NCBI GenBank assembly: GCA_011033025.1
Contig: WFMF01000072.1
Coordinates: forward strand, 186,001 to 250,000
DNA: 64,000 nucleotides
DNA from: Beroe forskalii
Lineage: Eukaryota > Ctenophora > Nuda > Beroida > Beroidae
Reading direction: 5' to 3'
Below, piece after piece: positions 27,901-39,900 of this stretch. Every line of letters begins with the position of its first letter. The stretch's first letter is position 1. A program made the translations under genes and the position numbers. The notes under the pieces were generated by a model. It had not been told where the DNA came from and ran no database searches. It saw only the letters and a program-made list of their open reading frames with translations.

Positions 27901-30900
27901 CTAAAACTAACTCCCATCATCGAACAAGGACCAGTAACCTGCTGTCCTATTCTAATCCGGGGGTGAGTGCTGACTGCAGAGTAAAATCATGATTTACCAT
28001 GAATCATTAGAATTCGTAAGGGTCGTGTTATTAAAAGTCTGAGATTTGTAACGTTTTGCTTAGTAAAATCATGATTTACGATGAATACTTACGAAGTTAC
28101 AATCATCAAAATCATTTATACTTCAAAAAGTGTCTCGTTATCAGAAGACTGAGATTTGTGCGATTTCGTAAGAAAGCTTTCAAATCGAAAGTTTCAGGCA
28201 AAGTAAACTTAAATAATCAAATAACTAAGCCGATGAATTTCAGGGTTTCTTCGAGGTCTCAGTGAGGTTTGTTGCTCGTGAAGTTCGTGGTTTCTTCCTC
28301 ACTCCCAGCAAGAAAAAGAAGTCACGTGTCAAGGAAGAGTTTGAAATGGCTCAGGTGGGTCTCACACGGTATTGTCCAGTTTCAGTTCCAGTTCCCAATC
28401 CTGGCACTGATCAAAGTTCCGTCTGCAGTCTGGAACGGGCATGATATGATTTATGAATAGAATGGAATTTGGTCAATATTTCATGATACTTTGTCCCCCT
28501 TCCACTTTGTTTTTAGGATGAATCTATATTTAAGCGATTTACTGATGTGAGAGAATTGTTTATCAGAAGCTTTCGACTATCATGTAATAATTGTCGTCAG
28601 CTTTGTTTTGCATTTTACTGGTAGTAATATGCATGGAATGTGTTTCAGGAGAACTACAGGAGAATGCTGGCTGAGTCTTTACTGAAGGACTACGATGGAA
28701 GTGTCAACGACTTGTCAGAGACACCTCTAGCTACCTACATCAATGAGGTATGAGACCTCCTGTACATTTTTAGATTGTATAGTGTGCACTGTACACTGTA
28801 CATTGTATAATGTTTAATGTACATTTTGACTTGTCAGAGACACCTCTAGCTACCTACATCAATGAGGTATAGTAACCTCCTGTACATTGTATAATGTACA
28901 TTGTATAATGGATGATGTACATTCTTACTTGTCAGAGACATTAACGATTAATTTAGGTATTTAGTGAGTTAAAGCAGCGCAGCCACTCTATTTAAGTATT
29001 GGAAACCAAAATCAGTTTGTACCTTTTTTCCCGCAGAGCATATTTAGTAAATTGGAGGATCGGAGGAAGAGCGATAAAGGGATTCCTACCGACCACCTCC
29101 ACTCTACACACAGACCCCCACATAGGAGTAAGTAACATTCTGTACATTGTATATTGTACTATTGTGTAATGTGCGTTGTACAATGTACACACAGACCTCA
29201 ACATTGCAGTAAGTAACATGGCCCATGATACTTCTTTACTTATCGTTCCCTCTAAACCTTTCCTTCCTCTGTTAGAAGTTTGTTTATAACTAGCACATTT
29301 TTAGTTGGAATTATACACTCTTCTCATCCCTTATCAGGAAGGTGTTTGTTCATTTCACCTCAAATTTACACCTAATTTAGTTACTCACTGCTAATCAGGT
29401 ATGCATGAGAGTAGCTCCAGCTTTGGTTCTCGTATCGTGGAGGGTAGTGGTGCAGTAGACCACGTGATCCCGCGGAGAGTAGCTCGACCCATCATGCCGT
29501 CCTACTTGCAGAGACACTCAGAAATAGATGTGTACGTGATTATTTTACTCAGAAAAAGATGTGTACGTGATTATTTTACTCAGAAATAGAAGTGTACGTG
29601 ATTATTTAACGTGGAAATAGATGTGTACGTGATTATTTAACGTGTAAATTTCAAGCTCAAATAGTTGGGCAGAGATATGGCGAATTCAAATCTAAGCCAC
29701 GAATTATGAATATTGCCTAAAATTTGTGGAAATTAAATGATAAAGCCTTATCAACTGCAAATTTTGTTAATCTGTTGCAATCTTTCGATTTGCTCTCTTA
29801 ATTTACACTTATTTCCTCAGTGATCGATACAGCGGGAACAGCAGCGAATACTGCCGTCGAATTCCTCGTGTTTTCTCCCCTGCCCACTACTCGACATACG
29901 TCATGGGACCCAGCCGACCATTCTACAGCATTGTGAGATCCTTTGTTCGACACACTTAAACCTGCCTTGTTGATTTATACTCAAAAACTTGACGGAAATC
30001 GCAAGTTTATCCCGATTTTTGATCTAACGCTCTGATAACGTATGTTATCTACCTTTTTGTAACGTCTATTTTCCGCAGTTCAACCGAAACCGAACCTCCG
30101 AGTCAGAAGTATCGGGAGAGAGGGTGCCAAACTTCTCCATTTCTGGGTAAGAAGCCTCTGGAATACCAGGGAATGCAGCGAACAACGTGTCTCTGACACC
30201 TCTTAGTCAGGCTACGTGTTTCTGACAGAACTACGGCAGAATACGTGTCTCTGGCACCAAGCGTCTGACACATACGTCAGTCGTAATTTCGGCCATATTC
30301 GAGACAGAAGTTGCTAACGGTTGCATTCCATGCGCGTTTTTCGTACCAAAATACTAATAAGTCGTACGGCGCAGTTGCGTTTTTCTGACTGATACGCACT
30401 TAGTCACGTATGTTTTGCGCGCGCGATTTGTAGAATTCAGTGGATAAAGAATGTCTAGCTCGCTAGCTGATCGACCGACAGCTAGTGTCCTTGACAGTCA
30501 TTTAAATCTTGATTCTTGATTGATTAACACCCATTAGATGATAATATAAATGATAGTAGAATAAGCCAATGGACAGGCTATAAAGCTGATTGAATAACTG
30601 AATGTACTGATCAAATCAAATATAGGTAGATTTGATGTTGGTATCATGGTATGTGAATGTAACTTCATTGTTCATGTTTGTTGAGTGGTGTCAACGTCAT
30701 AGACTTGGTATGTGTACGTAGCGTCATTCGTCATGCTTGATTGGGTTCAAAGTGGTGTCAACGTCATAGACTTGGTATGTGGAATGTGCATACGTCGCCG
30801 TTCGTCATAGATGACGGAGTGGTGTCAGCCAACATATATAAGGGCATGCGGTTCAGCTCTGGTCATTAGCTTTCATTTTCTTGTTCGAGTTGTCTTGCCT

Positions 30901-33900
30901 AATTGCTGTTAATAATGTTGTTAAAAATGTTGTAAATAATCGTTGTTAATAATTTACCGTTGTTAACGAGGTACTGTTGTTAATAAGTTACCGTTGTTAA
31001 CGTGGTACCGTTGTTAACGTGGTACCGTTGTTAACGTGGTACCGTTGTTAACGTGGTACCGTTGTTAACGTGGTACCGTTGTTAACGTGGTACCGTTGTT
31101 AACGAGGTACCGTTGTTAACGAGGTAACGTTGTTAACGTGGTACCGTTGTTGACGTGGTACCGCTGTTAACGTGGTACCGTTGTTAACGAGGTACCGTTG
31201 TAAATAGGGTACCGTTGTAAATAAGGTACCGTTGTTAATGAGGTACCGTTGTTAACGTGGTACCGTTGCTAACGTGGGTCCGTTGTTAACGTGGTACCGT
31301 TGTTAACGTGGTACCGTTGTTAACGAGGTACCGTTGCAAATAAGGTACCGTTGTTAACGAGGTACCGTTGTAAATAAGGTACCGTTGTTAATGATGTACC
31401 GTTGTTAGACAAAAAGTCTTCGACGTCAGTCTGTTTTTTGCACTAAGCGTCTGACAAAATTCCATGCGCGTTTTTCGTACCAAAATATAGATTAGTCGTT
31501 CGGTGCAGTTGCGTTTTTTTGACTTATACGTACTTTGTAACGTACGTTTTGCGCGCGCGATTTGTAGAATTTAGTGGATAAAGAATGTCTGATCTGATCG
31601 ATCATTCGACAGTGTCATTGACAGTCATTTAAACCTTGATTGATAAACAACGATTAGATGATCATATTAATGATAGTTAAATAAGCCAATGGACAAGCTA
31701 TCAAACTAATAGAATAACTGAATCACTGATTTGATGAATCGAGGGTCGGTTTAACTGACTATTGAATTACTTGATAAACCATTCAGAAGTGATATTGAAG
31801 AAGAAGACAATAATGTGCCCTTGCCGAGCCTCCCCTCAACTGCCAGGTTTGGGTTGCAGATCTTGAGTATTGCATTGGTTTATAAATTGTCTGTCACATT
31901 CACAAAGGAAAGGGTAAACAGGCTAACGTACGAAATGGACTGCGATTGGAACCCTTGCCCGAGTGCGTTAAATCTTCTTATGAAACTACCGAGTGAGCAA
32001 CCAAGTGTACCTGATTGAAAGACACCAATTTTTGACGTAGATTGAAAACATGGTAGAAAAAAGGAAGGACGAAGGTCCCAAGAGAGCATTTGATACAATT
32101 AGCAATTAACACCCATAAATTCAGGTATTTCGATGAGCTGCAAGAGGCCCACGAAATCCTGTCCCGGGAGGAGCACGAACTAGAGCTCAGGCACCGGACC
32201 CGACCTACGGCGGACATCTCAATCTTCGGGAGTCAGGTGAGAATGCTCATAATATGAAACATGTTGTCTCTGAGTGGTGTTTGATTAGTTTGAGGGCGAA
32301 GTAAAACAATTCACTGAATGCGCATTTCTGAGTAATGTTTCCAAACTTAAGCCATGGCATATACTAGAATCATGGAGAATAATTCTACTGGATTGTCTGA
32401 ACAGCAGTGTGGCTCGTTTCAGGCAAGTCTTTCTTTCGGTTTAATAAGGCTATTAGGATTCGGTAAGGTTCATGAATTTTACTAATCACTTGTCGCTGTC
32501 TCAGGCGGGTCCGAGTGGTAGCGGGTGGGGTGACATCAGACAGTACCCAACTGATACCATGTCCGATGACATCTTCCTTCCATTTGAGAGCCTGTTGCCA
32601 CCCGACGGGGAGTCAGTTTCCAGAGCGTTCGGTTAGTTTTAAGTCAGCTTTAACTGTAGCTTTTACTCTATCCACTGATCACCACATTTCGCCGCGCCTT
32701 TCAAATTCCAACATAACAAGGAAATGAGATTGTTTTATCATCAGCCTCTCCCAGCCTAAACCTTTGTCCCTCAGAAGGTCTAGCGTTCCCTCTCATTTTC
32801 TCAACTCAATTTCCCCTCAGAAGGACTAGCGTACGCCCTCTCCGGTCTGCCGAGTTCCTCCAACTCCTCCACAGACAACACCCCTCCTTCCTCCTCCACC
32901 TCTTCCCGGCCCATCACTGACGGGGGGAGCAACCCCTCCCTTGTGGGGGACGGGGGTATGGGGAGCCTACCCCGGGGTGGTAATCTCAACATGTCCGGCA
33001 GCAGTGGGTTGGGAAGTGTCACTGACAGTGGTAGTGGCAGTGGTGTGGTTATCAGCGGTAGTAGCTCCAGTGGGATTACACCGCCTCTTATCATTAAATC
33101 TGAAAGCAAAGCGCTCCCTCCTCCCCCGACGACTGATAAAGCAACTGCCGACAAAGCAACACCCGAAGCAACAACATCAGCTGCTAAGTCTGAAGAGCAA
33201 CAACAGCAACCCACCGTCACGTCACCTCCCGACACAGTGTACCCAGCCCAGCAGCGGGACACAACACTGGACTGTGTTGCTAAGCAACTCTGTCAGAACG
33301 AGTTGATGGTGGTTACGACCATTTACTGCTCCTACACGGGAGAGAGGAGCCTGCCTGACGACTTCAAAGTTCCACCCAACTCCGGAGACGCATCCAACGA
33401 AAGGGCTTCCAAACGTCGGAGAGTGGGATCCACCAGCCAACCCGGGGAGAATGTGGCCGGGTACTCGCTCTCCGAGATAGAAGCAGTGTTGGAGCGAGTG
33501 GACCACACCCACTACTCCCCTGAGATGACTAACTTCATCCACAACCTGGTAGCTAACACTGACAATGGTCCGCACATTGTCAGCACTCTGTGCTTGCTGT
33601 TAGAGAAGCGCGCCCCTGGAGCCCTGTTCGTTTCCCTGCTGCTAGTCAGGAGTCTGGCGAAGTATCTGACTGTGCAGCTGACTAACATAGGACCGAGGGA
33701 GTGTCTGGAGGATTTGCCTGAGTGTAGACTTACTGTGGAGACGCAGAAGCTGCTGACAGCTTTCGGTGAGTTTATATGTGTAGTATAGTATAATTTGCGG
33801 TATACGGTCACCACTTCGACATGTCACCGATTTGTATCCTGTCTCAAGCAATACCAATTGTGGAAAATATAAATTTCGCATTAGATATTATTGAAGTTTC

Positions 33901-36900
33901 TCTGCATGTTTAAACTGTTAAATTAATTACTTAACTACTTAACATTATCTGACTCCTCTTCCGACCAGGCTGGCTGGCTGTGAGAGAGGTACTGCACGCT
34001 GCTGAAGCCCTCTTCCTACCCATCCAGTACAACACCTTCAAGTCCCAGACCCACTCTACTGCCATGGAGCACCACATATTCCCCCACCCACCGGGATTCA
34101 TGTTCGCTTCATCCGTGAGTTGAGGCCGCGATATGTTGGCTTTTTTCACATATTGTTATGTCGCAAAAGTCCCGTCTGTATGGAACACATCAGTTGTAAT
34201 GCCTCGTCTAAAATGCCGTACGGCGAGGAATTAGGATAACCACTGAGTTCGCCAGGCTAGGATTGTAACCGAATACTACGAAATAAGTTACCTATAAAGA
34301 TTAAATTTATTAGCTTGATTATAAAATATAAGCAAACTAACAAATATTATTTATTATTAATCTAATGTAAACATAAAACAGATGATATTTTGATATGACA
34401 ATTAACGTTTTAAAAGTAACTAACAATTATCATGAACCATTTAGAATAAAATATAGAACAAATACAGATACGAAAGCTGAAGCAACAGCTGCCAGTTTCT
34501 GGGAATGACTGACCAAAATCAAAAATGTTCTGTAAAATCACAAAATTCCAAAACCATCTTGATTCTCGATCATAGAAAATAAGAGATTTATCCTCATTTG
34601 AACCTCGAGAATTAGGGCTCAAACATAAAGCCTCCAGCGTAATTTTCTTCTCTCTTCACTCTTTCTCCAACTTCTTCTGCCTCTTCTAGTTCTAGTGCCC
34701 TCTCTGCCCTGATTTTAGCAGGGGAGATATCAGAAGCACTGCATGTTCCCACTTGGAACATGACAGCTGTAATCAGGAGACAAACCAGGAACACCTTCAT
34801 AGTTACCTAAGGATAATGTTAATTTTAGATGTGTAATGTTGAATAACATCCTACAATAACTAATTTAGGGCGCTAGCAAGCACCAATATGCCTAATTAGG
34901 GAACCAACAGTAACACGCTTCAAGAGTGCTAGCAAGTCCAAGATATCTAGCAAACAAGTAAGCTCCAAGATACCTTATTTGGACACTAGCAAGCTCCAAG
35001 GTAAATTAGTTTGGCAATAGCAAACTCCACGGTAACGCTAACAAAACCCTATTTGGAGAATGGATGTGCAGAGCCTGCCGAATTCAAAGAACAACTGAGA
35101 TCGTCAATGTTTCTGAGTGGCCTTAAATAGTTATAGTTTTGTTTCCATTATGCTTAGAAGTTAGAAAGAACTTACGTTACAAGTGCTGATTCCAATTCAC
35201 AAAAAGGAATGGATTAATTTTTCTATAACGCCACATGGCGTTAAAGACAAATTAATCCATTCATTTTTGTTCTCAGTGGCCTTAAACAGTTATTGTTTTG
35301 TTTCCATTATGCTAATAGAAGTTGGAAAGAACTAAAGAACCTGCGTTTTCGCGTTAACTTTGGTATTGTTGGAGTGGTATTTCGCAATACGACTCACAGT
35401 AATCCAAGAAGTTTACGTTTCTAGACAATGGGAATTGGAGCCATTTGCTCACATTAATTCTCCGTAACTGAAAAATATTTCATTGAAAAGTAATTCTAAA
35501 CTATAAAATATTGATGAATACTCAATCAGCGTCCGAGTTGACTGCAAACTCATCCGTAGATTGGTCTTGACGATTTCGCGATCCTATGGGTAAGCTAATA
35601 TGTCACCGAGTATAAACTGTCTATCTTTTCAGACGTCTCCAGCCATTTCCCTGCACCCCAGCACCTACATGAGACAATGCCCGCTTCTCTCCCAACGTCC
35701 CTCCTCTCCTCCACAGAAGCGCAAACTAACCCTGGTACCTGACTCCTCGCCTTCCTCATCTGGACAGGTACGTGACTCTGGTACCTGTCTCCTCGCCTTC
35801 CTCATCTGGACAGGTACGGGATTCAACCAATCACAGGACAGGTACGGGACTTAACCAATCAGCGCGCGGGATTTGTAGACTACTGCGCTCTGATTGGTCA
35901 CCTCTTCATCAGTTTGCGCACTCATTCCCTTCCGTATTGATAAGGTTTTACAGGGACATTGGGAATCCAATGGGTATAACGCGAGATTGTTAACGGTTTA
36001 TCTGGCTACCTACCTTGGTTGTCATCTCTCGCTATCATTATCCGAACGAGGAGGAAATCATTAACCAATCAGCACGCAGGACTAGTAGGATACTGCGTGC
36101 TGATTGGTCAGTGTATCTATCTTCAGCCGGACGAAGAGGAAATCATTAACCAATCAGCACGCAGGACTAGTAGGATACTGCGTGCTGATTGGTCAGTGAA
36201 ATACCCCATTTCAGCCGGACGAGGAGGAAATCAGCGGAGACGAGCTGACGGACGAGGACTCGGTGCACGACGAGTCCTCGCACTCCTTCCTCAACCAGAT
36301 CAACTTCTTCGACGTTATGGACAACTTCTTCAACCCGAACTCGGGGTCGTCGCAGCCCGCAACCTCAGAGGAGGACCCGTATCTGAACTGGGCGGTGGAT
36401 GGGCAGACGACGACCTTCAGACCCGTGTTCAGGAGTCAGCATAGTGCTGAGGAGATGAGATTTTGAACTAACGTGAATTCTCGTTCACGTCTGTGAGTCT
36501 GTGATAGGGTTTCCATTATCTACTTGAAATCTTTTATCTAGATAAATAGATAATTTTTTCGCCATTATCTAGATTATCTAGATAAACTAGATAATTTTTG
36601 ACTCCGAAATTTATCCAAATTTTACACAATTTTCAACGTTAGAAATGCACGACTGTTGCAGTGGAACATCATACTATAACCAGCTGTCGGTTATTGAAAT
36701 GGATGATATAAACGGCCACCAAAAGTTCATGAGGATATTAGGATTTTGAATAGAGTTCAGGACATTCATTGCTTCATTTTGATCGAGTTGAAATCAGTTA
36801 TCACCCATAAATTCTCCCATCATAAAGTAACATTATCTACTAATTAGTTGCTATTAATACTTGCATTATTCATCGGAAAACAGTCAATAAATGTGGAAAT

Positions 36901-39900
36901 AAAGTAAATTTCATGATGATGGCCTCGGAGTTGCTGGAATGCTGGTAAAATTGAGAATAACTGAATAAAAAATAAGGAATCAAATTCCCTCGTATTAAAT
37001 CATCATAACAAACCAAAGTTGACAGTTCCTTGACTCTTGAGCTGAATGCATTAATATTGACCGTTTTGTAGGTTACTTTCAAATAAGCAATCACTTTGCC
37101 ATAGCTGGAGGCTACTTTCGTACATATTTACAGCCTACTTTTCGTCAAAGGGCGTCAATAATTTGACATAAATTGGAAGCAGAATAGGGAGTGTTACGAG
37201 TAGGTATTCAACTTTCGTTAAAGTGGCAAATGACGATTTGTAAGATGTGATAAGATACTTTGAACACCGCCTTCTAATTCTGTAGCTATTCATATCAGTT
37301 TAACAAAGGTCAAATCATCAGTAAAACAGATCTAAGTACTTGAATCGAAACAACCTGCCCATGAACCTGAGGGCCCTAAACATTGAACTATGTCCATATA
37401 TAATCATGAAATGAGTTACCCAAGTCCTATGCATAGCCATAAATTGTCTTACTACCTAAGATCTCCGAAACGGGTATGAAAATGAACAGATCAGAAATTT
37501 TGAAAATTTGAAATCCTACAATTATTGAAGAAATTCAGGAAAAAATGGCGATTTTAGCTGAAATTTCATGGCAAAAGGGATATGAAATTTATCTAGATAT
37601 CTAGTACAAATTATCTAGATAAATAGATAACGATTTTTTGCAAATTGTCTAGATAATCTTATCTAGATAATATCTAGATGGAAACCCTAGTCTGTGACAG
37701 AAAAGAGTTTCTCTTGTCCCCTAGATGACGTTCTCAGGGAGTGTCTCATGTCCTATTTCCCCCAGATAACGTTCCCAGGGAGTGTCTTATGTCCCATTTC
37801 CCCCAGATGACTTTACTCCGTGAGAACAGCAACGAGCGTGGTAAGAACATACTCTCCTGTGTCTACAGCAGGCTCGTTAAAACCGCCACTGACATTGCCA
37901 AGTCCGCCGCTGGTGGTGGTGCGCCGCTCAGCGAGAAGACGCCCAGTGAGCCGCTCTCCGGCGTCAGTCCGCCGCTCTGCGACTCCGTGAAGACTTCCTG
38001 TGAGACTCTCTTCCAATCCTGGTGGAACTGGTTAGGAGAAATTTATTGGATTTTCTCTTGTTTGCATGTTCTCTTGCTTGCATTTTCTATTGTTTGCATT
38101 TTCTCTTGTTTTCATTTTCTCTTGTTTTCATTTTCTCTTGTTTTCATTTTCTCTTGTGGTGTGGCAGTGGCGTTATTGTGCCAAATTTAGGCATTAAAAA
38201 GCATTGAAAAATTATTCCATTCTCCTAGAGTTACCATGAAACCACCTAAGGTATCCACCTTAGTTACCACCCTTGAAACCATGCAACCCCCCTAGGTTGG
38301 AACCCATCATGACAAGTCTGGAAGCTCAGTTCGTCAAAGCGAAGCAATTCAACTTGGAGCGCTACTCGACCATGTTAAAGCAGGGCGAGAGGAAGATACG
38401 GGCCCTGTACAACCTGGGGAACATGTCTAAAAGCAGCATCACCGCCTCCTTCTCCCAGGTTAGGACGAGGATTGAGGATAAAGTGGGGAATGAGGATTTA
38501 CTGGGAATGAGGATTTACTGAAGAACTAGAAGCTTAATTTGCTGGGAATTGCCGAATTGGGATCTACTGAGAAATGGGAATCTTATTAGGAACCAATATG
38601 TGTGCACAATGCACATTGCACATGCATCGATCGATTTCTATAATTTCAGGAGTACGTTATGTACCTGCTAGACTCCCCCACTTATTTTGAAAGAGTACGT
38701 TATGTACCTGTTAGACTCCCATACTTCAGGAGTACGTCATGTACCTGCTTGACTCCCACACTAATTTCAGGAGTACGTTATGTACCCGCTAGACTCCCAC
38801 ACTTCTCACAGGAGTACGTTATGTACCTACTAGACTCCCATACCTCCACCAACAGCGCTTCCCTGCCTATCCTTGACATAAAGAGCTACAAACACGTGGT
38901 CTATATCTTCGATGCCATGTACTACACGGTGTCGAACTGGCCGAGGGACTCCCCTCCTCAGGGAGTTAGTGGAGCTAAGGACAGTGCGGGTAAGTCGTTT
39001 ATAAGGACGGGTAAGTCGTTTATAAGGGCGGGTTAGTCGTTTATAAGTCAGGAAAGGGTGGGCGAGTCGTTTATAGGGTGCATTCTACATTTCGTTGCGT
39101 CTTATCAGCTCTGAGTGTTTATTGATAACGCTACCACTGCAACATTGTATTTGCAATTCTCTGCATTGTACGAGAATACAAGTACATTGTACAATGGGAC
39201 ACGACTACATAGGAGAATTGATGCGTGTGCAGGAGTTCAGTCAGAAGGACAAGAAGACCGCTGTGAAAAAACTCGGGGAGTTCAAGGACGGTCTGATCCG
39301 TGATATCGTGCTAACCGCTAAAGTAGGAGGTTATGACCTCGACAAAGACCTGAGAGGACATCAGTTGGCGAAAGCAAACAAAGACACGCTGGTTGTTTGG
39401 TTGGAGGCTCTGGTTTACGGATTGCGTTCAACGATAATGCCGCTGCTGGAGGACACGGTTAAGGAAGCGGACTGTGTTGAGGAGCTGAAAGATGAGAAGA
39501 TCAGCGATCAGACTAAGATCATTGATTTACAGAATCAACTGATCGAGGCGAAAGATCAGCAAGTCGTGAAGCTTCAAGAAGCTGTGAAGGGTGAGGTTAG
39601 GACTGTGCAGTCTGAAATGAAGACGTTTGCATCTGTTCTTCAGAAGGATTTGAAGTCTCAGACGAAGGAAGTCAAGAGTGCTGCCAGTGTGCTCAGTGCG
39701 AAAAAGGTCGGGGAGGCTGTGAAGCAAGTTGTGGAGAAGGAGGAGAGAGGGAAGAACCTCATCATGTACGGAGTTCCGGAGGAGGGAGATCAGCTGCTGG
39801 AGGCATGTGTCGCAGGAGTTCTCGAGAAAGCTGGACAGAAGCCTCGAATCTCGGAGTGCTGCAGAATAGGTGTGCGAAGGGATGGAGCTGTTCGTCCAGT

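Noticed and set aside
32801..33262. 153-codon minus-strand frame
   Set aside because: Shadow of UBR5 exon 33, whose plus-strand frame joins its neighbours in phase.
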